A stretch of 61,146 nucleotides of DNA from Mycobacterium sp. E183 (GCF_001667735.1 NZ_LZJN01000052.1:1-61146), one strand, 5' to 3'. Positions 7,890 through 18,381 are shown, counted from the stretch's first letter. Program-made: numbers and translations. The notes: generated by a model from the letters alone, not told the origin.

Positions 7890-8053
7890 CCTTCGGGACG
7901 CCGGCCGGGCGGCACGTCGTTCCGAGCGGCGCACGGCAGCGGGGGCTACGCTACCGGGGAACCTCGGCACCACCGGTGTTTGGCGGATCCCCCGGGTGAG
8001 CAGTCACTGCCTTCTCCACGCACCGCCGTCGGTGCTACGTACGGGAGGCAGCG

Positions 8054-9496
8054 GTGCGGATCGGGCCATTGGAAGTCTCAACGGTCAAGGAATGGGCGCC
8101 CGCGCCCGGCGCATTGTTCGCGTGGCACCCGTCACCGTCTGCCCGCACCAAGGCCCTCGCGGCGCCGGTCAGCCCGGTGCCCCCCAGCTACGTCCAGGCC
8201 CGGCACCTTCGCAGCCTGCGCGAACAGGCCGCCCGCGGCCTGGATCACTCCCGGTTGCTGATCGCTTCGGTCGAGGTGTCGGGCCGCTGCGACCTGCGCG
8301 CCATGACCTACGTCATCAATGCGCACCTGCGCCGGCACGACACCTACCGCAGCTGGTTCGAGTACTTCGACGCCGACCACATCGTTCGGCACACCATCGC
8401 CGACCCGGTCGACATCGAGCTGGTGCTCACCGAACACGGCGACCTGACCAGCGCCCAGCTGCAGGACCATGTCGTGGCCACCCCCGACTCGCTGCAGTGG
8501 GATTGCTTCGGCTTCGGGGTGATTCAGCGCCCCGACCGCTTCACCTTCTACGCCAGCATCGACCACCTGCACGCCGACGGCCAATTCGTCGGAATGGGAC
8601 TCATGGAATTCCAGACGATGTACGCGGAGCTCACCGGGGGCAACCCGCCGGTCGAACTTCCGCCGGCCGGCAGCTACGCCGACCACTGCGTCCGGCAGCG
8701 GGAGTACACCTCGGCGCTGACCGCCGGCTCCGCGGAGGTGCGCGCCTGGGTCGACTTCGCCGAACGCAACGACGGGACGTTCCCGGCGTTCCCGCTCCCC
8801 CTCGGCGATCAATCCGTGCCCTATGAAGGCGACTTAGGGGGCCTGACACTGCTGGATGAGGGACAAACCCATCGATTCGAGACCGCCTGCGTCGGTGCGG
8901 GCGCCCGTTTCGTCGGGGGGATGTTCGCGTGCCTCGCCCTGGCGAGTCACGAATTGACCAGCGCCGAAACCTATTTCGGCATCACCCCGAAGGACACGCG
9001 CAGCACGCAGGACGACTTCACGACGCAGGGCTGGTTCACCGGCCAGATCCCGATCGCCGTGCCCGTCGCCGGGCTGTCCTTCAACGACATCGCCCGGAGC
9101 GCGCAGGAGTCCTTCGACGCGGGGGCGGACCTCGCGCGGGTGCCCTTCGAGCGCGTCGTCGAACTGGTGCCGTCACTGCGCAGGCCGCCGCCGCTGTTCA
9201 ACCTGGTGAATTTCTTTGACGCGCAAGCCAATCCGCTGTCGATGATGACAAAATTCTTCGAGGGACTGACCGTGGGTGCACACAGCGACGGCAGGGTCAC
9301 CTACCCGTTGAGCACCATGGTGGGGCGGTTCGACGAGACCGCAGCCAGCGTGTTGTTCCCCGACCACCCGGTGGCCCGAAATTCCGTGACCCGATACCTC
9401 GATGCCCTAAAATCCGTGTGCGTCCGCATCGCCGACGGCGGGGCGGCCGAGCGTGCACGTAACGCTGCCCACCGGTATCGGCAGGCCGCGTACTAA
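8054..9496 (+). CDS. Polyketide-associated acyltransferase, PapA1/PapA3-like
   Basis: A 480-residue PapA-type condensation-domain acyltransferase. The GTG start has GGGAGG 6 nt upstream. The catalytic motif HxxxDG is HLHADG (His171, Asp175, Gly176), and a C-terminal LVNFFD segment sits where the family's second conserved motif lies. In M. tuberculosis, PapA proteins acylate trehalose or sulfotrehalose with chains taken from a partner Pks. The order papA - mmpL - chp - sap - papA matches the sulfolipid-1 locus, where PapA1 adds a Pks2-made chain. No pks2 or fadD23 lies upstream here, so the acyl donor is unclear. It is paralogous to the gene at 15016. Donor and acceptor are inferred only. Confidence 0.85.
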   Translation: MRIGPLEVSTVKEWAPAPGALFAWHPSPSARTKALAAPVSPVPPSYVQARHLRSLREQAARGLDHSRLLIASVEVSGRCDLRAMTYVINAHLRRHDTYRSWFEYFDADHIVRHTIADPVDIELVLTEHGDLTSAQLQDHVVATPDSLQWDCFGFGVIQRPDRFTFYASIDHLHADGQFVGMGLMEFQTMYAELTGGNPPVELPPAGSYADHCVRQREYTSALTAGSAEVRAWVDFAERNDGTFPAFPLPLGDQSVPYEGDLGGLTLLDEGQTHRFETACVGAGARFVGGMFACLALASHELTSAETYFGITPKDTRSTQDDFTTQGWFTGQIPIAVPVAGLSFNDIARSAQESFDAGADLARVPFERVVELVPSLRRPPPLFNLVNFFDAQANPLSMMTKFFEGLTVGAHSDGRVTYPLSTMVGRFDETAASVLFPDHPVARNSVTRYLDALKSVCVRIADGGAAERARNAAHRYRQAAY

Positions 9497-9520
9497 CGCC
9501 GGAAAGAATGCGGTTCTCGA

Positions 9521-12500
9521 ATGTCACTAGCGAAGGCCGGCCGGGACGACTCCCCGGGCATCTTCCCCCGGCTCGGACGCCTGATAGTGCGCCGGCCGTG
9601 GCTGGTGATCGGCGTCTGGATCGCGATCGCGGGCGTCCTATCGCTGACCGCGCCGTCGCTGGAACAGATCTCTCAGCAACACCCGGTGGCCATCCTGCCC
9701 TCGGACGCCCCGGTGTTGGCCGCAACCCGAAACATGAACGCCGCGTTCGGGGAAGCCGGGTTGCAGAGCATCGCGGTGGTGGTGCTCAGCGACGGTAAGG
9801 GGCTGACCCCCGCCGACGAAGGCACCTACCGGAACCTCGTCGAGGCCCTCCGCCGGGACAGCCGAGACGTCGCGATGGTGCAGGATTTTCTGACCACCCC
9901 GCCGCTGCGTGAGCTGATGACCAGTAAGGACCACCAGGCGTGGATGCTGCCCGTCGGCCTGCCCGGCGACCTCGGCTCGCCGCAATCCAAACAGGCGTAC
10001 GCGCGGGTGGCCGACACCGTGAAGCAGACCGTGGCCGGATCCACGCTGAGGGCCAACCTGACCGGGCCCGCGTCGACGGTCGCCGACCTGAACCTCACCG
10101 GCCAGCGCGACCGCGCGCGAATCGAATTAGCGATCGTCGTGCTGTTGTTCGTCATTCTGCTGGTGATCTACCGGAACCCGGTCACCATGGTGCTGCCGCT
10201 GTTGACGATCGGGACGTCCGCGGTGGTGGCCCAGCGGCTGGTGGCCGTCGTCGGATCGGCGGGCCTGGGCATCGCCAACCAGACCGTCATCTTCATGAGC
10301 GGGATGATGGTCGGCGCCGGAACCGATTACGCGGTGTTCCTGATCAGCCGATATCACGACTACGTGCGTCAGGGCGTGGCTTCGGATGAGGCGGTGGTCA
10401 AGGCGCTGGCGTCCATCGGCAAAGTGATCGCGGCGTCGGCCGCCACCGTCGCGATCACCTTCCTCGGGATGGTCTTCACCCGGTTGGGAATCTTGCGGAC
10501 GGTCGGGCCGGTGCTCGGCATCTCGGTGGCCGTCGTGTTCTTTGCGGCGATCACCCTGCTGCCGGCACTGCTGGTGCTCGCCGGGCGCTGCGGCTGGATC
10601 GCGCCGCGCAGCGACCTCAGCCGGCGCTTCTGGCGGCGTTCGGGCATCAACATCGTGCGCCGGCCCAAGACCCACCTGCTGGCCAGCGCGCTGGTGCTGG
10701 TGATCCTGGCCGGGTGCGCGGGTCTGGCCCGCTACAACTACGACGACCGCAAGGCCCTGCCCGGCACCGTCGAAAGCTCGATCGGATACGCCGCGCTGGA
10801 CAAGCACTTCTCGACCAACCTGATCATCCCCGAGTACCTGTTCATCTCCTCGCCGCAGGATCTGAGGACGGCGAGGGCCCTCGCCGACCTCGAACAGATG
10901 GCACAGCGAGTCAGCCAGGTGCCGGGCGTCGCGATGGTCCGGGGCATCACCCGGCCCACCGGGCAGTCCCTGGAGCAGGCCAAGACCTCATGGCAGGCCG
11001 GTGAAGTCGGCGACAAACTGGACGCGGGCTCCAAGCAAATCGTCGACCACACCGGTGATCTCGACCGGTTGGCGGGCGGCGCCAACACGATGGCGGGCAA
11101 GCTCGGCGACGTGCGCACCCAGGTGAATCAGGCGGTGTCCGCCGTCGGGGGCCTGGTCGACGCGCTGGCGACGCTGCAGAACGTCTTCGGCGGGAACCGG
11201 GCGCTGGCCGAACTCGAGGGCGCCGAACGGCTCGTCAACGGGATGCGTTCGCTCGGCGACGCCATCGGCGCCAACGCCAATTTCGTTGCGAACAACTCCG
11301 ATTGGGCCAACCCAGTGCTGGGTGCACTGGACAACAGCCCGATGTGCAGCGCCGAGCCCGCCTGCGTGAACGCGCGCGAGGAACTGCAGCGGTTGGTGAC
11401 CGCGCGCGACGACGGGACGCTGGGCAAGATATCGGAGTTGGCGCGCCAACTGCGGGCGACCGAGGCCGTACACACCCTCGCGGCAACGGTTTCCGGGTTG
11501 CGCCGGGCGCTGTCCACCGTCATCGGTGCGATGGGCTCCCTGGGGATGGGCAGCCCGGGCGGCATGCGGGCGAAGATCACCTTCCTGCAGCAGGGGACCA
11601 ACACGCTGGCGGACGGCAGCAGGCAATTGGCCGACGGAGTGCAGCAACTGGTCGATCAGGTCAAGAAGATGGGTTTCGGGCTGGGGGAGGCGTCCGCGTT
11701 CCTGCTGTCGATGAAGAAGGAAGCCACGACGCCGGCGATGGCGGGCTTCTACATTCCCGCACAAGCCTTGTCGTACGCCACCGGTGAGGGCGGGAAGCCG
11801 GCCGAGTTGCCGGGCGGGGTGCAGGACCTGATGGGCGGAATGACGGCCGATCAGTTGAAACGACTTGCCGGCGCGTTCGTTTCACCCGACGGACACGCGA
11901 TGCGGTACCTGATCCAGACCGATCTCGATCCGTTCAGCACCGCGGCGATGGATCAGGTCAACGCGATCGGGGCGGCTGCGCAGGGCGCCCAGCCGAACAC
12001 CACGCTGGCCGACGCCAAGGTCTCGGTGGTGGGGCTGCCGGTGGTGCTCAAGGAGACGCGCGACTACTCCGATCACGATCTGCGGTTCATCATCGCGATG
12101 ACGATCTGCGTGGTGCTGCTCATTCTCATTGCATTGCTGCGGGCGGTCGTTGCGCCGTTGTACCTGATCGGCACGGTGATCGTGTCGTACATGTCGGCCC
12201 TCGGCATCGGCGTCATCGTGTTCCAGTTCCTACTCGGCGCGCAAATGCATTGGAGCGTCCCGGGATTGACCTTCGTCATCTTGGTCGCGGTGGGCGCTGA
12301 CTACAACATGCTGCTCATTTCCCGGCTACGGGACGAGTCGGCGTCGGGAATCCGAACCGGTGTCGTCCGAACCGTCTCCTCGACGGGCGGGGTGATCACC
12401 GCGGCGGGCCTGATCATGGCAGCGTCGATGTACGGCCTGGTATTCGCCAGCCTGTCGACGGTGATTCAGGCCGGCTTCGTCCTGGGGACGGGCCTGCTGC

Positions 12501-12721
12501 TGGATACGTTCCTGCTGCGGACGGTGACGGTGCCCGCCATCGCCGTGCTGGTCGGGCGGGCGAACTGGTGGTGGCCGTCGGGCTGGGCGTCCTTGAGCCG
12601 GCCGCTGGGGCGCCGTCGCCCGGTCGGACGTAAGCCGCTGCTGCCCGAAGAAGAGAAGTCACCGGCGCCGATAGCCGAACAGCTGATTGGCTTTTCGCCC
12701 CGCGACGGGCTGCGGCTCTAG
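9521..12721 (+). CDS. MmpL-family RND lipid transporter (MmpL8/MmpL10-like)
   Basis: A 1066-residue inner-membrane transporter of the RND superfamily. The first helix ([17 protein letters not shown]) is followed by a large periplasmic loop, helices 2-6, a second long loop with coiled-coil-like Ala/Gln-rich stretches (about residues 480-740), and helices 7-11. The proton-relay Asp-Tyr pairs are present in both halves ([14 protein letters not shown] and [12 protein letters not shown]), so it should use proton motive force. The start is 25 bp after papA, so the two genes are probably cotranscribed. By synteny it occupies the place of MmpL8, the sulfolipid precursor exporter. The substrate here is probably an acyltrehalose but cannot be read from the sequence. 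Confidence 0.9.
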   Translation: MSLAKAGRDDSPGIFPRLGRLIVRRPWLVIGVWIAIAGVLSLTAPSLEQISQQHPVAILPSDAPVLAATRNMNAAFGEAGLQSIAVVVLSDGKGLTPADEGTYRNLVEALRRDSRDVAMVQDFLTTPPLRELMTSKDHQAWMLPVGLPGDLGSPQSKQAYARVADTVKQTVAGSTLRANLTGPASTVADLNLTGQRDRARIELAIVVLLFVILLVIYRNPVTMVLPLLTIGTSAVVAQRLVAVVGSAGLGIANQTVIFMSGMMVGAGTDYAVFLISRYHDYVRQGVASDEAVVKALASIGKVIAASAATVAITFLGMVFTRLGILRTVGPVLGISVAVVFFAAITLLPALLVLAGRCGWIAPRSDLSRRFWRRSGINIVRRPKTHLLASALVLVILAGCAGLARYNYDDRKALPGTVESSIGYAALDKHFSTNLIIPEYLFISSPQDLRTARALADLEQMAQRVSQVPGVAMVRGITRPTGQSLEQAKTSWQAGEVGDKLDAGSKQIVDHTGDLDRLAGGANTMAGKLGDVRTQVNQAVSAVGGLVDALATLQNVFGGNRALAELEGAERLVNGMRSLGDAIGANANFVANNSDWANPVLGALDNSPMCSAEPACVNAREELQRLVTARDDGTLGKISELARQLRATEAVHTLAATVSGLRRALSTVIGAMGSLGMGSPGGMRAKITFLQQGTNTLADGSRQLADGVQQLVDQVKKMGFGLGEASAFLLSMKKEATTPAMAGFYIPAQALSYATGEGGKPAELPGGVQDLMGGMTADQLKRLAGAFVSPDGHAMRYLIQTDLDPFSTAAMDQVNAIGAAAQGAQPNTTLADAKVSVVGLPVVLKETRDYSDHDLRFIIAMTICVVLLILIALLRAVVAPLYLIGTVIVSYMSALGIGVIVFQFLLGAQMHWSVPGLTFVILVAVGADYNMLLISRLRDESASGIRTGVVRTVSSTGGVITAAGLIMAASMYGLVFASLSTVIQAGFVLGTGLLLDTFLLRTVTVPAIAVLVGRANWWWPSGWASLSRPLGRRRPVGRKPLLPEEEKSPAPIAEQLIGFSPRDGLRL

Positions 12722-12724
12722 CGG

Positions 12725-13810
12725 TTACTTCTTGGCTTTGACGACCGCGCGGACGACCTTGCGCACCACGCCGCCTTTGCCGAGCCCGGGACCCGGGGTG
12801 AGGATCCGGGCCAGGTTGGCGACGGCCAGGGAGTTGGTGGCCAGGTTGATCCCGGCGCGGGCGCCGCGGATGGGCCAGGAGACCGCAGAGAAAATCGTCG
12901 GGATGTGGGTGATGCCGTTGATGATCTGGACCGGGTTGTGCGCCGGGCCCGGGTCGTAGGCGCGGTCCACCATCGGGCGCAGCACCGCGTCGATCGGCCC
13001 CACCGCCTCGGGGGGCATCCCCGCCCCGTCGACCAGCGCCCGGGCCAGCGGCAGCTCGGAGTTCCGGATGAAATAGGTCGTCGACGTGCCGCCCAGGTCG
13101 TTGGTGGTCCTCCTGATGTCCCACGGTGCGACCCGCGACGGGTCCGAGAATGCGGTGGCGCTGTGACCGTAATACCCGCCCGCCGCAATCGCGTTCAGGT
13201 CGGCCAGCAGGTTTCCGGGATGGTTGGGCGGGTCGGAAAAGGGGTCGTACTGCCCCACGATGTTGACCGTGTCGTATTGGCTCTCCACCGGAGCGGGGAC
13301 GGTGTAGTCGATGATCGGCACGTGCGTCCCGGGCCCGAACACCTTGTAGAGCAGGTTGTCGGGGTTACCGGCCTTGATGAAGGTGAGCTGACCGGGCGGC
13401 GGCGCCGTCGGGTCGTGTGCCAGGCGCGCCTGCTCGCGGTCCAGCGCCAGCGAACCCTGGGACAGTCCGGCCACCGAGATGGGTCCGTCGGTGTTGCGGA
13501 TCGCGGCATCGAGATTGTTCGCCCCGGTGGTCACGGAGCTGTTGACGGTCGGCGAACTCAGCCCGGTGACCGGCCAGAAGCTGCCCGGGTAGGGCACCAC
13601 GCGGCGCACGGCCGCCGGACTGTAGTAGTTCGCGTCGATCTGCGGCTGCATCGCGGGATCGAAGTGATACAGCGACCGCAGCGGCCCGTAGGGGGACGGG
13701 GCCGTGCCGGGCACTATCAAAGCGGTGTCGGCGGCGGCGCCACCGGAATCGAAAACTATTGCGCACGCCAATGTTCCAACGGTGATGGCCGAGGTGAGCA
13801 GTTTGTTCAC
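12725..13810 (-). CDS. Secreted PE-PPE-domain acyltransferase/esterase (Chp1-like)
   Basis: A 361-residue protein with an N-terminal signal or anchor helix (LLTSAITVGTLACAIVF, cleavable after AAA around residue 27). It then has the alpha/beta-hydrolase fold called the PE-PPE domain. The nucleophile elbow is GLSQG with Ser117; acid and His candidates follow in VGQYDPFSD and in the C-terminal half. In the sulfolipid-1 locus the same slot holds Rv3822 (Chp1), which transfers acyl chains to finish the lipid during export; that role is inferred here. It ends 3 bp from the convergent mmpL stop and starts 42 bp after the sap-like gene, so sap and chp1 look like one operon. Confidence 0.85.
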   Translation of the reverse strand: MNKLLTSAITVGTLACAIVFDSGGAAADTALIVPGTAPSPYGPLRSLYHFDPAMQPQIDANYYSPAAVRRVVPYPGSFWPVTGLSSPTVNSSVTTGANNLDAAIRNTDGPISVAGLSQGSLALDREQARLAHDPTAPPPGQLTFIKAGNPDNLLYKVFGPGTHVPIIDYTVPAPVESQYDTVNIVGQYDPFSDPPNHPGNLLADLNAIAAGGYYGHSATAFSDPSRVAPWDIRRTTNDLGGTSTTYFIRNSELPLARALVDGAGMPPEAVGPIDAVLRPMVDRAYDPGPAHNPVQIINGITHIPTIFSAVSWPIRGARAGINLATNSLAVANLARILTPGPGLGKGGVVRKVVRAVVKAKK

Positions 13811-13852
13811 GAACTCTCCTCACGGCCTACCGAAAGAGCTACAGCAGGGATG

Positions 13853-14578
13853 CTACCGCGCACTGATGCTGGTCAGCCCGAGGACGAGCATGAAACAACC
13901 CGCGAAGGCCAGCAATACCGCGATGTCGCGGTGACCGCGGGACAGCAACCAGTTCCGCAGCCCGGCCATGACGGCACGCGTCTTGCGCGGCGCCGTGAGA
14001 TACCCGATCAGTGGGAGCTCCGCCACGGTGAAGGCCACCAGGTTGAAGGCCACCAGCGCCTGAACCTGCGCGAGGGGCGCGGCGTGCGAGGCGAGGATGG
14101 CGGCCATCGAGCCCAGGTAGTTCGCCGACGGCAAAGCGGCGCCCATACCGCTAACCGCTGCGACACAGAGCGAGTCGCCCCGCAAGAAGACGCGTGCGCG
14201 GTCAGCCAGTTGCCGGCGGCCGCTCGGTGCCGGCCGCTCCAGCAGCGCAACGCCGCCAGTTCCGACCCTGACGGGCGCCTCGGCGGGGCGGGCGCGGCTG
14301 CGCGCCGAATCGCGCGTGGCCACCACAACGGCGATCAGCAAAGCCACGAGCCCGGAAGCGATTTGCACTTGCGCCACACTGACGTGGCCGACCACCGGCG
14401 CGGTCCGTAGCAGGAATAGCACCGTCAGCCCCACGCCCACGCCCATCGCGAAGCCACCACACAGAAACGCGAGCAACTGCCTGAGCGGGCTCCGCCGGCT
14501 GAGCAGCAGGATCACCAGACCGAGCCGGATCGGTTCGAAAATCACCGAGCCGGCCAATACCAGCACGGTGATCCACAT
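13853..14578 (-). CDS. Sap-like multi-helix membrane protein (GAP family, Rv3821-like)
   Basis: A 241-residue integral membrane protein from ATG 14578 (MWITVLVLAGSVIFEPIRL). About six hydrophobic helices are visible, with a charged loop (ARSRARPAEAPVRVG) near the middle. In M. tuberculosis, Sap (Rv3821, 237 residues) assists MmpL8 in sulfolipid transport; paralogues accompany other MmpL glycolipid exporters. An upstream in-frame ATG at 14632 exists but adds a Cys-containing stretch with no family support. It is transcribed with the chp1-like gene and divergently from the second papA. Confidence 0.8.
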   Translation of the reverse strand: MWITVLVLAGSVIFEPIRLGLVILLLSRRSPLRQLLAFLCGGFAMGVGVGLTVLFLLRTAPVVGHVSVAQVQIASGLVALLIAVVVATRDSARSRARPAEAPVRVGTGGVALLERPAPSGRRQLADRARVFLRGDSLCVAAVSGMGAALPSANYLGSMAAILASHAAPLAQVQALVAFNLVAFTVAELPLIGYLTAPRKTRAVMAGLRNWLLSRGHRDIAVLLAFAGCFMLVLGLTSISAR

Positions 14579-15015
14579 GCTGGGCAACGTACCGCACGCG
14601 GCCAGGTCCAGCGCCCAAACTCGCCCGCACAAGCCGGTCTCGGCTGATCATGCCAGGGGTAGCGAATTTCGTCAGGCTGGGTTCAGACGGGTGTAACCCA
14701 AACGTCACGCGCACACGGGATGTCGCGGGGCGGACCCCGCCCAAAGCGGATATGCTGGGGGCTCCCGCAGCACCACTTGCGGCTGGAGAAATCCTGGGGG
14801 CGGCTGGGCCTGCCGGTCCGGTGCCGTCATTGTTGGTGCCCACCAGAGGGTTTCGTGGAGCAGCGTGAAACACGCCTGGCCGCGGGATGGCTGCGGGTGC
14901 CCCGGCGGGCTCGGCTCCGCGGCGACAGCGCGGACGGCAGGTCGCCTGAGCATCGCCCGGCGGGCGCGCAGCTGCGCCCCGCCGAGCCCAATAGCGCGGA
15001 GGTGCAGGGTATTCA
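14579..15015. other. 437-bp divergent intergenic region between sap-like and papA2-like genes
   Basis: No convincing gene is seen; the short open frames here lack homology features and ribosome sites. It contains a short GC-rich inverted repeat near 14727-14741 (GGGGCGG/CCCCGCC type). TATGCT at 14751-14756 would fit a -10 element for the papA2-like gene, but at about 260 nt from the start it is weak evidence. It presumably carries both divergent promoters. Confidence 0.5.
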
Positions 15016-16446
15016 GTGTTCGGCATAACCACTCTTCAAGACTGGACACCGCAGGCGCGCTCCGTCATCTGTTGGCACGCCTCACCGGCGGCGAGGGCCA
15101 AAGCGGCAGCGGCGCCGCCCAGTCCGGTTCCCCCCAGCTACCAGCAAACCCAACACCTTCGGCGCTACAGCGATCACGCCGCGCGGGGCCTGGACATGTC
15201 GCGCCTGATGATCTTCACCTGGGAGGTCCCCGGCCGCTGCGACGTCCGCGCCATGAACTACGCGGTCAATGCGCACATCCGCCGGCATGACACCTACCAC
15301 AGCTGGTTCGACTACCGCGACGCCCAACAGATCGTTCGCCACACCATCGCCGACCCCGATGACATCGAACTCGTCCCGGTCGAGCACGGGGGGCTCACGC
15401 CCACGGAGTTGCGCGAACACATATCGACCCCGCAGCCGCTGCAGTGGGATTGTTTTCTGTTCGGAGTGGTGCAAAGCGACAACCATTTCACCTTCTACGC
15501 GAGCATCGCCCACCTCTGCGTCGACCCCATGATCGTCGGCGTTCTCTTCACGGAGATCCACCTGATGTACGCCACCCTGGTCGGTGGCGGCGCGCCCGTC
15601 GAACTCCCGGAGGCCGGGCGTTACGGCGAGTACTGCGTTCGGCAGCGGGAGGAGATGGCCGCGTTGACGGCCGACTCCCCCAAGGTGCGCGCGTGGACCG
15701 CCTTCGCCGCCGAAAACGGGGGGACGCTACCGCACTTTCCGCTGCGACTCGGCGACCTCTCGGTGCCCTATGCCGGCAAGCTCGTCACCGAGACGCTGAT
15801 GGACGAACGGCAGACGGAACGGTTCGAGCGGGCCTGCGTGGCTGCGGATGCCCGCTTCAGCGGCGGTGTGTTCGCCTGCGCGGGCCTCACGCACCGTGAA
15901 TTGACCGGTGCGGAAACGTTTTCCGCGGTAACGACTACCGATACCCGCAGGACGCCAACGGAATTGATGACGACTGGCTGGTTCACCGGCCTGGTTCCGG
16001 TCACGGTCGACATCGACGCCGGGCTTTTCGGGGACGCGGCGCACTCCGCGCAGACGTCCTTCGATTCGGGCATCGACTTGGCCACCATTCCGTTCGACCG
16101 GGTGCTGGAGTTGGCGCCCCCGGGGGCGGGTTTGGCCAGGCCGCGGCCCGGCAACTTCGTGATGTCGTTCCTGGACGCCAGCATCGCCCCGCTGTCCTCG
16201 GTCGCGAACTCCGACTTGAACTTTCGGATCTACGACGAGGGCAGGGTGTCCCATCAAGTCTCGCTGTGGGTCATCCGGCTACAACACGAGACCAAGGTGA
16301 CGGTGTTGTTTCCCGACAACCCGGTCGCCCGCGAATCGGTGCGCCGGTACATCGACGCCTTGAAGTCGGCGTATGTCCGGGTGGCCGACGGCAGGCGCAG
16401 CCAGGTGTTCGCGCACTCGCCCGCGCGGCTAACCGCGCTGACTTAG
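15016..16446 (+). CDS. Polyketide-associated acyltransferase, PapA2-like
   Basis: A 476-residue paralogue of the gene at 8054, sharing long blocks ([43 protein letters not shown]). The catalytic motif reads HLCVDP (His166, Asp170, Pro171) instead of HxxxDG: His and Asp are kept and the Gly is replaced. In the sulfolipid-1 pathway PapA2 adds the first straight acyl chain to the 2-position of sulfotrehalose; by synteny this is the likely type of reaction, inferred. The GTG start lacks a strong ribosome site. The 3' end overlaps the convergent Rv3819-like gene by 18 bp. Confidence 0.84.
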   Translation: MFGITTLQDWTPQARSVICWHASPAARAKAAAAPPSPVPPSYQQTQHLRRYSDHAARGLDMSRLMIFTWEVPGRCDVRAMNYAVNAHIRRHDTYHSWFDYRDAQQIVRHTIADPDDIELVPVEHGGLTPTELREHISTPQPLQWDCFLFGVVQSDNHFTFYASIAHLCVDPMIVGVLFTEIHLMYATLVGGGAPVELPEAGRYGEYCVRQREEMAALTADSPKVRAWTAFAAENGGTLPHFPLRLGDLSVPYAGKLVTETLMDERQTERFERACVAADARFSGGVFACAGLTHRELTGAETFSAVTTTDTRRTPTELMTTGWFTGLVPVTVDIDAGLFGDAAHSAQTSFDSGIDLATIPFDRVLELAPPGAGLARPRPGNFVMSFLDASIAPLSSVANSDLNFRIYDEGRVSHQVSLWVIRLQHETKVTVLFPDNPVARESVRRYIDALKSAYVRVADGRRSQVFAHSPARLTALT

Positions 16447-16773
16447 CAGCTCGTCCAGGAGTGCGGTGAACTCCTCGGGTCGCGCCGGCGTGAAGGCGGG
16501 GCTGGGCTGAATGCCCGGCACGTCAAGCGTGATCAGCGTCGACTTGAACGGCCGGCTCACGTCCAGCGGGAGCCAGCGGCGCAAGTCCGAGCTGCCCCAG
16601 ATCCGGAATCGATGCGTCAGCAGGCCCAACCCCTCGGCCTTGTACCCACGAACCGCGCCGAGTGCGATCACTTTCGACGTGCCGGAGGGAAAGTGGTAGC
16701 GGCGCAGGGTGATCGCCGCGCGGTCCAGCTGGACCAGGCCGTCGTCGTAACACTGGCCGTGGGTGGCGCTCAT
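16429..16773 (-). CDS. Conserved hypothetical protein (Rv3819-like)
   Basis: A 114-residue soluble protein from ATG 16773 (MSATHGQCYDDGLVQLDRAA). No signal peptide or membrane helix is seen. The sequence looks beta-rich (ITLRRYHFPSGTSKVIALG, HRFRIWGSSDLRRWLPLD), resembling a small PH-like barrel, but I do not recognise a catalytic motif. Its ATG overlaps the stop of the Rieske/MBL gene in an ATGA, showing translational coupling and suggesting a shared process. Function is unknown. Confidence 0.75.
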   Translation of the reverse strand: MSATHGQCYDDGLVQLDRAAITLRRYHFPSGTSKVIALGAVRGYKAEGLGLLTHRFRIWGSSDLRRWLPLDVSRPFKSTLITLDVPGIQPSPAFTPARPEEFTALLDELLSQRG

Positions 16774-18326
16774 GCCCGCGAACTTCTCAGTTCGTGACCC
16801 CGCGCGGTCAGGCAGCGACCGTCGTCCAATCGCCATTGCCAGCCATGCAGGTTGCAGGTCAGCGTGTTGCCCTCGACCACACCGAATTTCGACAGGTCGG
16901 CCTTCAGGTGTGGGCAGCGGCGCTGAATTTCCCAGCCGTCCAGCGTGACCGACGAAGAATCGTCATGAGTCTCGGCGAACCAGCCGTCGGCGTAGGCAAT
17001 CCGCTCGTCGGTGAGGCATTTGAAGAAGGTGTACAGGTATTCGTTATAACCGCCGACACGCCACGCCCTGAACCGGGTGGACAAGAAGATGGTGTTGACC
17101 CAATCGGGCTCCCGGTCGCGCAATACGGTGCGCACCAACTCCGGCGCTATGACGAAACCGTAACGGACCTTCTCGTCGGGAATGCGTTCGCGCACAGTAC
17201 GTTTCGGGAAGTCCAGGATGACGGTTTCCGGGCCGATCACGAGTTCGACGGGATAGCCGATGCCGTCACAGATCTCGTCGCTCTGCGACATGATCGGTTC
17301 GAACAGCGCACGCAGCTGCTCCAGCAGCGGCTCGCCCGTGGCGGGCGCCCATCGCGCCTTCTCGGCGGCCAGGACGGGCGCCATCCGCTCGGCGTAGTCG
17401 GCGATGTAGGCCTGCTTGCCGGTGGTGAAGATCGCCTCGACCTGGTCGTCGGGCATCGGGTGGCTCAGCGAGTTCAGGGCGGTGCCGGTGAAGTCCGCGG
17501 TCGAGCCGGGGATCATCAGCAGGCCGCCGTTGTTGCCGTGGGCCCGCATCTGGTCGAGGAACACGATTTGGTCGGGGAAGATGTTGGCCGGATCGCCGTG
17601 GTCGTCGTTGAGATGGCGCAGTTCGGTGTCCAGGAAGCACGGCGGACCGGCCGACGGGATGACCCATGTGGCGCCCACCTGGGCGATGTACTGGCGGGCA
17701 CGGTCCATCTGCCGCTGCCGCTTCTGGACGCCGAAGGACTCCTTGGCACGGGCGGGCATGTCGTAGACCATCGGGTACCAGATGGCGCCGGAGTACTGCA
17801 GCATGTGCACGTCGATGTGGCCGAACGCCGACGCCAACACGTCGAGATCGACCGGCCGGGCGTCGTTCATGTTGAAAGCCGTTGTGACGCCGTCGGAAAC
17901 CACCAGCGCCGAGTCACCGAGCGGCCCGTCGGCCGGCGCGCGCAGCGCGATGATCATCACGTCGAGCTCGCCCTTCGGACCGCTGACGCGGTGTTTGACC
18001 GAGTTGCCGGTCTCGAAGAACCGGTAGAAACCCAACTCCTGCAACGCATTTCGCAAGTCCGGGACCGGGAAGTCCGGCAGCAGCACCACCGCGTCCTTAT
18101 TGACGTGCTCGGCCAGGTTCTTGGCGTCGAAGTGGTCCTTGTGCAGGTGCGACAGGTACAGGTAGTCGCAGTCACCCAACTTGTCCCAGTCCAGTTGGCT
18201 GTTGTCCGGGAAGGGGAACCAGGACGCGAAGTACGCGGGGTTGACCCACGGGTCGCACAGGATGCTGCCCGCTGGGGTCTCGATCAGAAATCCGGCGTGA
18301 CCTACGCTGGTGACCTGCACAAACAC
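16770..18326 (-). CDS. Metallo-beta-lactamase-fold / Rieske [2Fe-2S] fusion protein (Rv3818-like)
   Basis: A 518-residue cytoplasmic protein. Residues ~1-270 form a UlaG-type metallo-beta-lactamase fold with the metal motif SHLHKDHFD (His60, His62, Asp64, His65). The C-terminal ~60 residues form a Rieske domain with CPH (Cys471, His473) and CNLHGW (Cys491, His494) ligands. The middle has no recognised motif. The domain pair recalls CMP-Neu5Ac hydroxylase-type oxygenases, where a Rieske centre feeds a metal site; the substrate here is unknown. The start is GTG at 18326. It is coupled by ATGA overlap to the downstream Rv3819-like gene. Confidence 0.85.
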   Translation of the reverse strand: MFVQVTSVGHAGFLIETPAGSILCDPWVNPAYFASWFPFPDNSQLDWDKLGDCDYLYLSHLHKDHFDAKNLAEHVNKDAVVLLPDFPVPDLRNALQELGFYRFFETGNSVKHRVSGPKGELDVMIIALRAPADGPLGDSALVVSDGVTTAFNMNDARPVDLDVLASAFGHIDVHMLQYSGAIWYPMVYDMPARAKESFGVQKRQRQMDRARQYIAQVGATWVIPSAGPPCFLDTELRHLNDDHGDPANIFPDQIVFLDQMRAHGNNGGLLMIPGSTADFTGTALNSLSHPMPDDQVEAIFTTGKQAYIADYAERMAPVLAAEKARWAPATGEPLLEQLRALFEPIMSQSDEICDGIGYPVELVIGPETVILDFPKRTVRERIPDEKVRYGFVIAPELVRTVLRDREPDWVNTIFLSTRFRAWRVGGYNEYLYTFFKCLTDERIAYADGWFAETHDDSSSVTLDGWEIQRRCPHLKADLSKFGVVEGNTLTCNLHGWQWRLDDGRCLTARGHELRSSRA

Positions 18327-18381
18327 CTTCCTGGGGGCCGTACTCGCCCACGGCCCGGTAACGGGTTTTCAGCCCCCGAGC

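Noticed and set aside
7890..8053. Search for remnants of IS1537, fadD23 or pks2 before the first papA
   Set aside because: The 164-bp spacer shows no transposase, FAAL or polyketide-synthase motifs and no terminal inverted repeats, so no remnant is claimed.
14650..14868. 72-codon frame in the sap/papA2 spacer
   Set aside because: It has no ribosome site, no family features and Pro/Ala/Gly-rich composition typical of random high-GC frames.
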